From: Tolypeutes matacus
Lineage: Eukaryota > Chordata > Mammalia > Cingulata > Chlamyphoridae
DNA: 64,000 nt
Assembly: GCA_026826555.1 (NCBI GenBank)
Contig: JAKSZT010038599.1
Span: 4,893,420-4,957,419, forward strand
Direction of reading: 5' to 3'
A program made the position numbers and the translations under genes. Of this stretch, positions 35,345 through 45,452 are shown in pieces (positions within the stretch are counted from its first letter, which is position 1; each line of letters begins with the position of its first letter). The notes below the pieces were generated by a model. It searched no databases and was not told the origin of the DNA. It saw only the letters and a program-made list of their open reading frames with translations.

Positions 35345-37149
35345 AATAAAATAAAAAATATATATTGAAAAGGATTTAATCAACATTATTAAAAGATGGG
35401 AATAAATGAAAACTTTTTCAATAAGACTAGTCTTAATTTTGAAAACATGTTTTTGAAAAAAGTAAAACAACACAACTGAAAAATAGAAAAAGTATATAAC
35501 AAGGCAATTCAAATGGTTAAAAACATATTAAATGATGATTAGACCCATGGAATAACCAAGGAAATGTAAATAAATTCAAGAAAAAAACTCATAAAAGTTA
35601 AACATAGTATTTAATTATAATAATTTATAAAATACAGTTCAACAACAAAATAATACAAGTTCATGTTTACATTTGATAAATTTTTAGTCTCTCAGAGAAA
35701 TGGTCTATTGCAAAGAGAATGAAATAAAATTCAACTTGTAGACAGGTAACCAAAATAGTTGTAATGTATGTACCAAAAATATATAAAAGACTACATATCA
35801 TATTTGTAAGAACACAAAACTAGAAATAATCCAAACATCTGTCTACAGTAGAGTGGATAATAATTGTTAGTGTAGTCATCGAATTGAAAGCTATGGAGCA
35901 ATGAAAATTAATAAATACTGCTAAAACATTCCTAAATCTCCCAAAAATAATGTTGAATAAACAATGTTGCAACCAATAGAATACATTCTGTTTACTTTCT
36001 TCCATATAAAATTCATGAACTGATGAAGTATTCTATGATTTTTCATTTCTGTGATTGACTTGAAGGGAGGGAAAAGCATAGTGTTTAGGAGAGAACAAGC
36101 AGGAGCTTTGGAGGAAGAGGAATTTCTTGTTTCTTTGTCTTGAGTAGTGTTGTATTTTGTGATAATTTCAACTCTACACTTACAATTTTATACCTTTATA
36201 TTGAGGTCAAACTTGTAAAAAGTGTACAAATAATATAAGATAAACAGAAAAAATGAGGTCATTTATATGAAATGTAATTATAAGAATAATGTATATTTTC
36301 CTTAAAGATCCATCACCTTCTGGTTTTCTTATTTTTTTCCTTACCTGGGGAAAAAATACCTTCTGACTCAGGTTTAGGAATTCTTTTTCAGCCATTCTGC
36401 AAGACATGGTAAGTTATATATAGAAATGCTGATATTATATTAAGCATGTATGATTTTCAGTGGTGTTGCACTTGAAAATCATAAAAGTTTTCCTCATATT
36501 ATACTTCCTTATTACCCCCAACAATAGAAATACCAAATAAAATCATACAATAGTTAGATAATCTGGATAGACCTATAATAGAAATAGAAAAAATGAGAAA
36601 GTTATTCCATAGTTTCCTTTTCAGAAGAGTTTCACTGTTGACTTTTCAACCTTTAATTATAAGAATATGGCAAAGAAAAAAAAAGATGAAACCTGTCCAA
36701 TTTTTAAGCTAATATATCCTAGATTATGTAGACTCAGACAACAGAAATAAGAACAATATCATTTATAAATATAGCTACAAATACTTAAAGTAATGAACAT
36801 CAAAGAATAATTATCTATAGTAAAGTTTATCCTAGGAATGCTGTTATTTTAATATTAGAAAATCTACTAATATAAGGTATCACATTGATCAGTAGATAAG
36901 TAAAATGTTATCACATTGATCAGTAGATAAATAAAATGTATCACATTTAGAATAACATTCTTAAAATCTATTAACCAAAACACAACTATTATTATAATAA
37001 ATCATAGAAAGCTCTCCTTATGATAAGAACTATAGGGAATTCTTTTTTGTATATGTTGTTATGCTTAATAATGTAGAACCCTATTATTCTCATCAGTCTC
37101 TCTAGGTAACTACACTCTAGGACTGTATAACTTGGATTATTTTACATGG
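35345..37149 (+). mobile_element. Old L1 fragments in AT-rich DNA
   Basis: 35780-36010 reads like the L1 ORF2 C-terminal/3' end ('ctagaaataatccaaacatctg', 'gagcaatgaaaattaat'). 36640-37045 carries a broken RT segment reading VYPRNAVILILEN. Between them (36010-36640) I see nothing recognisable. Confidence 0.45.
36878..36945. repeat. Local tandem duplication, ~30-bp unit
   Basis: TATCACATTGATCAGTAGAT starts two near-identical 30-31-bp units at 36878 and 36909, and a third partial unit begins at 36939. It lies within the old L1 fragment. Confidence 0.85.
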
Positions 37150-37464
37150 CTGTGGCTCTGACACTACCCCTGGCAAAGAAGAAAGTTTGGAGAAGCTTCA
37201 TTGGTCCCTAAGGCAATGTGGGAAGCTTGAGCCTCCACAAAAGCTTACAGTACCAACTACATCTTTGTCTCCTACTACACAACCAGCAAGGGTGAAAGGG
37301 CAAGAAAGCCCTAAACTGAAAAGAGAAACTGCACTCAGAATAAATACACCTAGTTGGCCAGATGCCAAGACACACACAAAAAATTATAATCCATACCAAG
37401 AAACAGGAAGATATGGCCCAGTTAGAGGAAAAAGATAAGGAAAAAGATAAGGAGTTGAGACAAC
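37150..37464 (+). mobile_element. L1 5' UTR to ORF1 start
   Basis: The text ending '...ccaagaaacaggaagatatgg' resembles the L1 stretch just before and at the ORF1 start. It is cut at 37464 by provirus B, and ORF1 text continues at 40351. The 83-codon frame 37187-37438 is read here as 5' UTR/ORF1-proximal sequence and not as a gene. Confidence 0.55.
37460..37464. repeat. Provirus B target duplication, left
   Basis: ACAAC; the right copy 40351-40355 is ACAGC, one mismatch. Confidence 0.65.
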
Positions 37465-38135
37465 TGTAGCAGTTTGAAATTGTTTAAGAATTCCACAAAT
37501 AGATATTGGATTATGTTTGTGAACTGGTCTGTTCCTCTGGGCATATTAGATTGGATTAGATTTAGAGGTTTTGCATTTACTTGATTAAATTATGATTAGG
37601 GCTTTGATTGAGCCATGTAAGTAGGACCTTGAGTCCCTTCACCCTGGGTGGGGACTTACAGAGAAAAACCACATGAAAGAGCAGAGAGTGGAGTTTTAAT
37701 GCTGGAGCCCTGAGAAGTAAATACACAGAGAAGCAGATATGTGAGGAAAGAAAGAAGTCTCCATTAGACATGGAAGAGGCCCCAGGAAGAGAGACAAGCC
37801 ATTTCCCTGAGAGTTTACAGCTGGCCTTGTGGAGAGCACAGAGCAACTGAGTCTAGAGATAAACAAGTCCCTGGAGAGAGATGAGACTTATCCCAGCCTA
37901 CAGCTGATATTGCAAGAACCTGGGACCATGAAGCCTTAAGAGGAAGAGGAAGGCTGGACCCTTGCAGACATTGGCAGCCATTTTGCTCCAGCACATGGCA
38001 ACAGACTTTGTTGAGGGAAGTAACTTAAGCTTTATGGCCTGGTAACTGTAAGCTACTGCCCCAAATAAATACCCTTTATAAAAGCCAATTGGTTACTGGT
38101 ATTTTGCATCAGCAAACCTTTGGCTGACTAATACA
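37465..38135 (+). mobile_element. MaLR-like provirus B, 5' LTR
   Basis: 671 bp, TGTAGCAGTTTGAAATTG to GACTAATACA. It has AATAAATACC at about 38064 as polyadenylation signal. The ending is the MaLR consensus end. The 89-codon minus-strand frame is a shadow. Confidence 0.85.
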
Positions 38136-39678
38136 GAATCTGGCACCAGAGAGTGGGGTCATGCTTTTGCAATTATCAAAATGCTGGAACAGTTTTATAA
38201 ATGGGTAAGGGTTATTTTTTTTTTTTTTTTGGAGGAATTGTGAGATGCTTGGTATAAAGACCTACAGTACTTTACACAGACTGTTGAGAGGGATATGAAT
38301 GATGAAGAGACTTTTTATGATTCCTTAGAAGTAAATCATGAAACTCTTATTGGAAAATGGAGGAAAGACAATCTCTGTTAAAGTCATAGAGAACTTAGCA
38401 AGATTAACTCCTGAAGTTTTAATAAAACAATTTGAAAATGGTGAGCTTGGGCATTTAGCTGAAGAACTTTTCAAAGTAAACTCAAAGAATGTGGCTTGGC
38501 TTCTCCTTGCAGCTTATAGCAAAATGTTAGATAAATTAGGTAAGCTGAGAACTAAACTGTTGGGCACAAAGAAAACAGAAACTGATTCTGGAACTTCCAA
38601 GTCTCTGGAAATCATACTCCCAGATGTTAGTGCCCCATTTGAGGACTTAACCTAAACTTGGAACTTGTAAATCAGGATTGAAGATGCAGTTATCTAGGGA
38701 AGATTTGTAGAAAGTCGGTCTGATGGCTTGGACCCCTGCTTCTTGCATGCTACACCAACAAGCTTTTTGAGAGAGCTGTATGAACCAAACCAATGTCAGC
38801 TTGGACTAAAAGGGACAAGGAAGGGAGGGATTGAAGGAGAAACAGCTTCAAGAAGAAAACCATGGAAACTGAGATCTGGAATTAAGACATCTCTTTGGGC
38901 CAAGTAAGGAACCCCACCTATGTGTACACAGAGGGTGAGTTTGTCCCAGAAGATGAAGAGTGTGGATGTTCCTACCTGATGTTCAGGGAGACTTTTGCCA
39001 CCACAGGGTACAGAAAGGACAAAGGACATTCCCCAGGGTTTAGGAAGGTTGAGGCTGATGCCCCATAGGTCTGAGAGGGATGGCCTGCCCCATGGATTTG
39101 GGAACTCATTGCCCTGAGAGTGTTAGGTTTGTATGCCAAAGGTTAGGGAGGATGCTGTCTTCACTTCACTGTACTAAGTGTGTTAAGACTCTGCGAGAAA
39201 GATTGGGTAAAGTGTGGCAATCACACCAACACTCTTAGAAGGTGATGTCTGGGGCTTGGTCACCACCCAGATGTTTGATGATGGTGGAACCACGAAAATG
39301 ACTGTTGGGCAAGTCTGTGGAAAGGATAGGTCCCCATGTGGCCCCAGGGAGAAGAAACCATAATCTTAAAAATGACTTTCAAACTTTGACACCTAATGAA
39401 GTATGCCCTGCAGGTTTACAGAACTGTAGGAGACCCATGACTCATATTTTCCTCCAAGGTTCTCATTATGGTAACACAAATGTTTATCCTTTGTCTGTCC
39501 ATTTGTGTATTGGAAGCAGATAAAAGTTTTGTAAGTTTCAGAGTCTACAGCAGATGGGACTTTGCTCCAAAACAAACTATTTCTTAAAACTGATTGTAAC
39601 ATGATTTTGTACTTAACATTGCTACTGAAATCAGGTTTTTGAATATTGTCAAATCTTTTTGGAATTCAGAGAGTGCAG
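38136..39678 (+). mobile_element. MaLR-like provirus B, internal region
   Basis: 1,543 bp between the two LTRs. It opens with GAATCTGGCACCAGAGAGTG; the TGGCACCAGAGAGTGGGG part fits a leucine-tRNA-type primer site as in ERVL/MaLR (inference). It contains one gag-derived frame (38338-38655). No RT, RNase H, integrase or Env motif is seen in either strand. The size and content match a non-autonomous MaLR internal region. A T run at about 38216-38231 is an internal expansion. Confidence 0.8.
38338..38655 (+). pseudogene. gag-derived frame of provirus B
   Basis: 105 codons, the longest open piece in the provirus. The product is leucine- and lysine-rich. A likely helical run around residues 25-60 includes GHLAEELFKVNSKNVAWLLL. 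Colinear sequence is recognisable, but broken by stops, in provirus A (about 17577-17900), and in antisense in provirus C (about 46600-46830). A start at 38338 is arbitrary: related sequence extends upstream with stops, so this is a fragment of a longer ancestral Gag-like frame. I see no zinc knuckle (CCHC). Probably not translated. Confidence 0.55.
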
Positions 39679-40350
39679 TGTAGCAGTTTGATATTGTTAA
39701 TGAATTAAAAAAACAGATATTGGATTATGTTTGTGAAATGATCTGTTACTCTGGGCCTATTAGATTGGATTGAAGTCAGAGATTTCACTTTTACTTTATC
39801 AAATTATGATTAGGGCTTTGATTGGGCCACGTCAGTAGGACATTGAGTCCCCACCCCCTTTTTGGGTGGGAACTCATAGAGAAAATCACATGACAAAGCA
39901 GAGTGGAGTTTTAATTCTGGAGTTTCAGGAAGTACATACACAGAGAAGTAGATACACAAGGAAAGAGAGAAGGCTCTATTAGACATGGAAGAGAACCTGG
40001 GAAGAGAGACTAGCCATTCGCCTGACAGTTTACAGCTGGCCTTGTGGAGAGAGAAGAGCAGCTGAGTCCAGAGAGAAACAAATCTCTTGAGAGAGATGAG
40101 ACTTATCCCAGCCTATTGCTGATATTGCAAGAAGCTGGGACCATGAAGCGCTAAGAGGAAGAGGAAGGTTTGACCGTTGCAGACATCAGCAACCATCTTG
40201 CTCCAGCACCTGGCAACAGACTTTGTTGAGGGAAGTAACTTCAGCTTTATGGCCTGGTAACTGTAAGCTACTGCCCCAAATAAATACCCTTCATAAAAGC
40301 CAACAGATTTCTGGTACTTTGCATCAGCACCCTTTTGGCTGACTAATACA
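39679..40350 (+). mobile_element. MaLR-like provirus B, 3' LTR
   Basis: 672 bp, TGTAGCAGTTTGATATTG to GACTAATACA. Aligns end to end with the 5' LTR with scattered substitutions and few indels, so the element is complete. Followed by ACAGC (target duplication with one mismatch). Confidence 0.85.
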
Positions 40351-40934
40351 ACAGCTGATCACAGTGTTCAAAAAATCTCCTTAATAAATTCAATTTGATG
40401 GCTAAAGAGATGAAGGATATTAAGAAGACTGGATGGGCACAAAGAAGAATTTGAAAGCAGACATAGAAAAAAAGCAGAACTGATGGGAATGAAAGGCACA
40501 ATAAATTAAATAAAAAATACACTGGAATAATATAACAGCAGAATTGAGGAGGCAGAATAAATTATTTGTGAGCTTGAAGACATGGCCACCAAAAGTGAAC
40601 ATACAAAAGAAAAGATGAAGAAAAGAATGGAAAAAATTGAACAGGTTCTCAGGGAACTGAACAACAGCAAGAGACATGCAAACATATGTGTCATGGGTGT
40701 CCCAGAAGGAAAAGAGAAAGGAAAAGGGAAGATGGAAGGTTTGAAGTAATAATGGCAGAAAATTTCCCAACCCTGTTGAAGGACATAGATATCCATGTCC
40801 AAGAAGCTCATCATACTCCCATCTGAATAAATCCGAATAGACCTTCTCTGAAACACATACTATTCAGAATGAGAGATGCCAAAAGACACAGAGAAAATTC
40901 TGAAAGCAGCAAGAAAAAAACAATGCATAACATA
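40351..40934 (+). pseudogene. L1 ORF1 middle portion
   Basis: Broken frames read the L1 ORF1p coiled-coil and start of the RNA-recognition region: KKTGWAQKKNLKADIEKKAE, then EQVLRELNNSKRHANIC, then VMGVPEGKEKGKG (cf. the 'NLRIIGVPEGEE' segment). One or two stops interrupt it. It continues the ORF1 from 37464 and goes on at 41570 after a solo LTR. Minus-strand frames of 116 codons here are shadows. Confidence 0.75.
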
Positions 40935-41569
40935 TGTAGCAGTTTGGCAGTTTGATATAGTTATGAATTCCAAAAATAGATATTTAATTATGCTTGTAAA
41001 CTGGTCTGCTCATCTGAGCATGATTAAGTTATGATTAGGGTGTTGACTGGACCACATCAATAGGGTGTTGAGCCCCAGTCCAAGGTGGGTGGGGTCCCAA
41101 AGATAAAAGACATGGCAAAGGACAAAGTTTTAGTTTTAAGTTGTAGTTTTGATGTTGGAGTTTTGATGCTGGAGCCTGAGGAGGAGAGCGATGGAGGAAC
41201 TTGGTCGTGAGGAAGGTGAGAAGGCCCCGGGATAGAGATGAGCCATTCACCTGATAGTCTACAGCTGGCCTTGTGGAGAGTGGCAAAGCCTAGGGAACCT
41301 CATAGCCTACAGCTGACCTTGTAGAGGAAACAAAGAAACTAAGCCTGGAGAGAAATGGAGCCCCAGGAAGAGAGGAACCCTAGAAGCCTAAACCCTGGCA
41401 GATGTTGGCAGCTGTCTTGCTCCAACACATGGCCATAGACTTTGGTGAGGGAAGTAACTTATGCTTTATGGCCTGGTAACTGTGGGCTTCTACCCCAAAT
41501 AAATACCCTTCAGAAAAACCAACCAATTTCTGATAATTTGCATCAGCACCCCTTTGACTGACTAATATA
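40935..41569 (+). mobile_element. Solo MaLR-like LTR in L1 ORF1
   Basis: 635 bp, TGTAGCAGTTTGGCAGTTTG to GACTAATATA, flanked by a perfect 5-bp duplication (ACATA at 40930-40934 and 41570-41574). ORF1 text is continuous across it once it and one target copy are removed. It belongs to the 'GGCAGTTTGAT' subfamily, as do 42096 and 8052. Confidence 0.85.
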
Positions 41570-42095
41570 ACATATAAGAGATACCCCATAAGATTAAATG
41601 CCACTTTCTCATCAGAAATCATGGAAGCAAGAAGACAGTGGAATTATATATTTAAGATAATACAGGAGAATATCTTCTAGCCAAGAATCTTATATGTGGC
41701 AAGACTGTCTTTCAAAAAGGAGGGAAAAGTTAGAATATTCACAGATGAACAGAAAGTGAATGAGTTTATAACAAAGAGACCAGCCATGCAGGAAATACTA
41801 AGGGTATGCTACAGAATGAAAAGAAAATACAGGAGAGAGAGACTTGGAAGGGAGTCAAGAAATGAAGATTTTATCAATAAAAGTAGTTAAAAGTCTCAAA
41901 AGAGTGGTGAAAATAAAATAAGACAGATAAAACACAAAGGTAAAAATGGGTGAAACAAGAACTGCCTTTAGAGTAATAATGTTGAATGTTAATGGAGTAA
42001 ACTCCCCAATCAAAAGACACAGACTGGAGGAATGAATAAGAAATTATGAACCATCTATATGCTGTCTTCGAGACTCACCTTAGACCCAAGGAGAC
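41570..42095 (+). pseudogene. L1 ORF1 C-terminal part and ORF2 start
   Basis: ORF1 resumes with a segment reading MEARRQWNYIFK and VARLSFKKEGKVRIFTDEQK (64-codon open frame 41696-41890), the conserved C-terminal domain of L1 ORF1p. After an inter-ORF spacer, about 41985 starts a broken ORF2 reading LNVNGVNSPIKRHRLEE, the beginning of the endonuclease. Cut at 42095 by a second solo LTR. Confidence 0.75.
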
Positions 42096-42744
42096 TGTAG
42101 CAGTTTGGCAGTTTGATATACTTATGAATTCCAAAAATTGTTATTGGATTATACTTGTAAACTGGTCTGTTCATCTGAGCATGATTAAGTTATTATTTGT
42201 ACTTTGATTGAGCCACGTCAGTAGGGTGTTGAACCCCACCCCTTGGTGGGCAGAGTCTCAAAGATAAAAGACATGGCAAAGGACAGAGTTGGAGTTGTGA
42301 GTAGTAGTTTTTGAGTTGGAGTTCTGATGCGGAGTCTTGAGCTGGAGCCCTGGGAAGTAAGCATACAGAGGAGCTTGGTCATGAGGAAGTAGAGAAGGCC
42401 CTGGAAAAAGAGATGAGCCATTTGCCTGAGAGTTCACAGTTAGGCTTGTGGAGAGGGGCAAAGGCTAGAGAGCCTCATAGTCTACAGCTGATCATGTGGA
42501 GGAAAAAGAGGTGCTGAGCCCAGAGAGAAACAGAGCCCTGAGAAGAGAGGAATCCAAGAAGCCTGAACCCTGGCAAACATGAGCAACTGTCTTGCTCCAA
42601 CACGTGGCAACAGACTTTGGTGAAGGAAGAAACTTATGCTTTATGGCCTGGTAACTGTAAGCTTCTATTCCAAATAAATACCCTTTATAAAAACCAACCA
42701 ATTTCTGGTAATTTGCATCAGCACCCCTTTGGCTGACTAATACA
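42096..42744 (+). mobile_element. Solo MaLR-like LTR in L1 ORF2
   Basis: 649 bp, TGTAGCAGTTTGGCAGTTTG to GACTAATACA. Flanks GAGAC (42091-42095) and GATAC (42745-42749) match at four of five bases. Same subfamily as the LTR at 40935. Minus-strand frames of 67-69 codons inside it are shadows that recur in each copy. Confidence 0.8.
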
Positions 42745-43610
42745 GATACTAATAGATCAAAAGTGAAAGGCTGGAAAAAGATATTCCATGAATGCAGTTA
42801 CCAAACAGAAAAAAAAAACAAAACAAAAAAAAAAACAAGGTAGGTATACTCATGTCAGCTGAAATAGACTTTAAATGATACCAGTAATGTGCAATCTGCA
42901 GAGGAAGACGGGAAAAAAATTCTATTTACAATAGTGACTAAAAGAATCAAATATTTAGGAATAAACTTAACCAAGGATGCAAAGCACATGTGTTCAGAAA
43001 ACTACAACTCATTGTTAAAAGAAATCAAAAAAGGCCTGAATAATTGGAAGAACATTCCATGTCCATGGATTGGAAGACTAAATATCATTAAGATGTCAAT
43101 TCTACCCAAATTGATATACATTTTCAGAGCAATCCAGATAAAAATTCCACCAGCATTTTTTAAATAAATGGAATAAAATTATCAAATATATTTTAAGGAT
43201 AAGGGGTCCCAAATAGCCAGAAACATCTTAAAAAGGAAAAGCAAAGTTGGAGGACTCTCATTTCTGGACTTTAAATCATATTACCTAGCTATAGTGTTAA
43301 AAACAACATGGTAATGGCATAAAGACTGATACATAGACCAATGGCACGGAATTGATGGTTCAGAAATAGACCCTCACACCTACAGTCAAGTGATTTGTGA
43401 CAAGCCTGTCAAATCCACCCAGCCCAGGCAGAACAGTCCACTCAACAAATGAGAGAACTGGATATTCATTGCCAAAAGAAGGAAAGAGGACCCCTATCTC
43501 ACACCTTATACTAAAAATAACTCAAAATGGATCAAAAACATAAATATAAAATCAAGAACCATAAAGCTTCTAGAAGAAAACTTAGAAAACATCTTCAAGA
43601 CATGGTGGTA
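42745..43610 (+). pseudogene. L1 ORF2, internally deleted
   Basis: A short endonuclease continuation runs to about 42885. The text then jumps to the end of the RT region: a 92-codon open frame (42889-43167) reads VTKRIKYLGINLTKDAKH and NIPCPWIGRLNIIKMSILPK. Broken frames near 43300-43560 read TWYWHKD and [11 protein letters not shown]. The RT catalytic core is missing and the C-terminal part is deleted after about 43600. No functional product. Confidence 0.75.
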
Positions 43611-44735
43611 GGTGGTGGATTCTTACAGGAGATAAGAGGATGATTGAGATGACTACTGTGCTTAATTTACATAGATGTTTTAACTCGTAAATGTGTGGAA
43701 ATGTATAGAGTTGATGGTAACATATTATAGTGAGTAACAGCTGTTTTATAAATGGGGATGTGGCTGGAAAGGTAGTCTAGGGATGTAAATGTCAATTGAA
43801 AGAAAAGCTAGAGAAAAATCTAGGGATTGAAAAACACAGTAAACCCAGAGGTGGATGAAAATTGTGGTTGATGGTACAGATGCAAGGGTGTCCTTTGTGA
43901 GGTAGAGTAGATGAACATCACTATTGCAGGGTGGTGGGAATGTGGAGAAGCATGGGGAAAATACAACTGGAGTGACCTATGGACTGTAGTTAACAGCAAT
44001 ACTGTAATAGCCATACATCAATGCCAAAGATGTACTGTGTTGATAATGAGGGAGTATGGAAAAAGTGTGCCAAATGAACACTATGACCATGGTTAGTGGT
44101 AATAGTCTGATGATATTATCCCCAAATCTGTAACAATTGTTCCACCACTGTGTGGTGTGTTGATGGAGGGGTGTTGTGTGGGAATTCTGCATATGTTCAT
44201 GATTGCTTTGTAAGTTCACAACTTCTGTAATAAAAATACATTAAAAAATAATAATTGAGTGAAAATACACCAAATGTAAGATGGAATATTTTTAGTAGGA
44301 AGATTTTGATGATATTATTCATAATTTGTACCACATGTCTCACAACAATGCAAAGTGTTGGTGGTTGGTTGAGGGATGGGATGCCTATATGATGTTATAC
44401 ATGTTTGATTTTTAAGTTCACCACTTTTACTATAAATTATTGTTTATTTATGCTCATGTATAAATTATATAAAAAATAAAAATAATAGTAGGTTGGGTTG
44501 AGGTAAAATACACCAAATGTAAGATACTTTGGTTAGTAGCAATATTTTGCAGATGCTCTTTCATCATTAGTTAAAATATTTCAGAACAATGCAAAGTATT
44601 GGTGGTAGGGTGAGGTATGAGAGCCCTGTATGATGTTATGCTTATTTGTTTAGTAAGTTCACAATTATTACTATACACTTATTCCTTATGTATATTTATT
44701 TATGAGTGATATACTTCTGTAAATTAAAACAAAAA
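43611..44735 (+). mobile_element. L1 3' UTR with repeated modules
   Basis: Follows the truncated ORF2. 43750-44260 matches 60034-60540, and the later part matches the antisense of 59843-60033, so this is a family 3' UTR. From about 44030 three related modules follow each other, each with a 'gttagtagcaat'-like block, an 'acaatgcaaagt..tggtgg'-like block and a 'gtaagttcac'-like block. It ends in an A-rich tail at about 44728-44752. Minus-strand frames of 64-80 codons are shadows. Confidence 0.6.
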
Positions 44736-44781
44736 AAAAAACAAGCAAACCAAAAAAATTTTAATTTTGTAGCTATCAAGT

Positions 44782-45452
44782 TATATTAGTTTATCAAAAG
44801 CTGCCAATGCAATATGCCAGAAATATGTTGAGTTTTATAAAGGAAATTCATTTGGGGTAAAAGCTTACAGTTCTGAGTCTGAAAAAATATCCAAATCAAG
44901 GCATCATCAGAAATGCTTTCTCACCAAAGGTTAACTGCTAACAGATCCTGGTGTCCTGCATGTGGTGAGGCCAGATGTCAGGTCTGCTAATTTTTCTCTA
45001 CTTTCTCCTGGAGCTCAGCTGTTGGTAAGTAGGCATTTCTCCTTGAGCCTGCTCTCCTTTGGACTTTTGGGGCTTCTCTGACTTTCTGTAGCTGTAGGCA
45101 AACCTGGAGTCCTCTCTCTAAAATGGCTGAGTGAAAATGGCAGAGTTCCTTTTTCTGTGTGTCTCTTTTCTCTGTGTGTTTTCTCAGTTTGTAAAAGACA
45201 TAGCAAGAGGTCATAGCCCAATCTGAGTCATGCCTCACTGATGTAGTGCAATCAAAAGTCATCTGATAACCGGACACTGCAAAAAACAACTGGACACTGA
45301 AAAAAAAAAAGTCATCTGATAAAATCAAGTGATCTAATCAAGGTCCTTTAACTAAATTTAATGTAATCCAAGGGTCTTGTACACAGAAGAAAGGATTAGT
45401 TCAAAAACAATCTTTTCTGGGATTCACAAAATCTGGGATTCAAACTGTCACA
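44782..45452 (-). mobile_element. MaLR-like provirus C, 3' LTR
   Basis: 671 bp on the minus strand, from TGTGACAGTTTGAATCCC to AACTAATATA. It pairs with the LTR at 47221-47814. The extra length is partly due to a small insertion at 45270-45306. Left flank CAAGT (44777-44781) and right flank CAAAT (47815-47819) match at four of five bases. The 113-codon minus-strand frame is not coding. Confidence 0.8.
45254..45322. repeat. 16-bp direct repeats around a 37-bp A-tailed insert
   Basis: AAAAGTCATCTGATAA occurs at 45254-45269 and again at 45307-45322. Between them lie 37 bp containing two copies of a GGACACTG block and ending in an A run. The layout resembles a target duplication around a very short retroposed fragment. 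Confidence 0.7.

Noticed and set aside
36878..36945. Possible CRISPR-like or iteron array
   Set aside because: Only two and a third units with no spacers, inside an old L1 of a vertebrate genome; a local tandem duplication.
40420..40856. Two overlapping 116-codon minus-strand frames rich in F, S and L
   Set aside because: Antisense of lysine/glutamate-rich L1 ORF1, which commonly gives long hydrophobic shadow frames.
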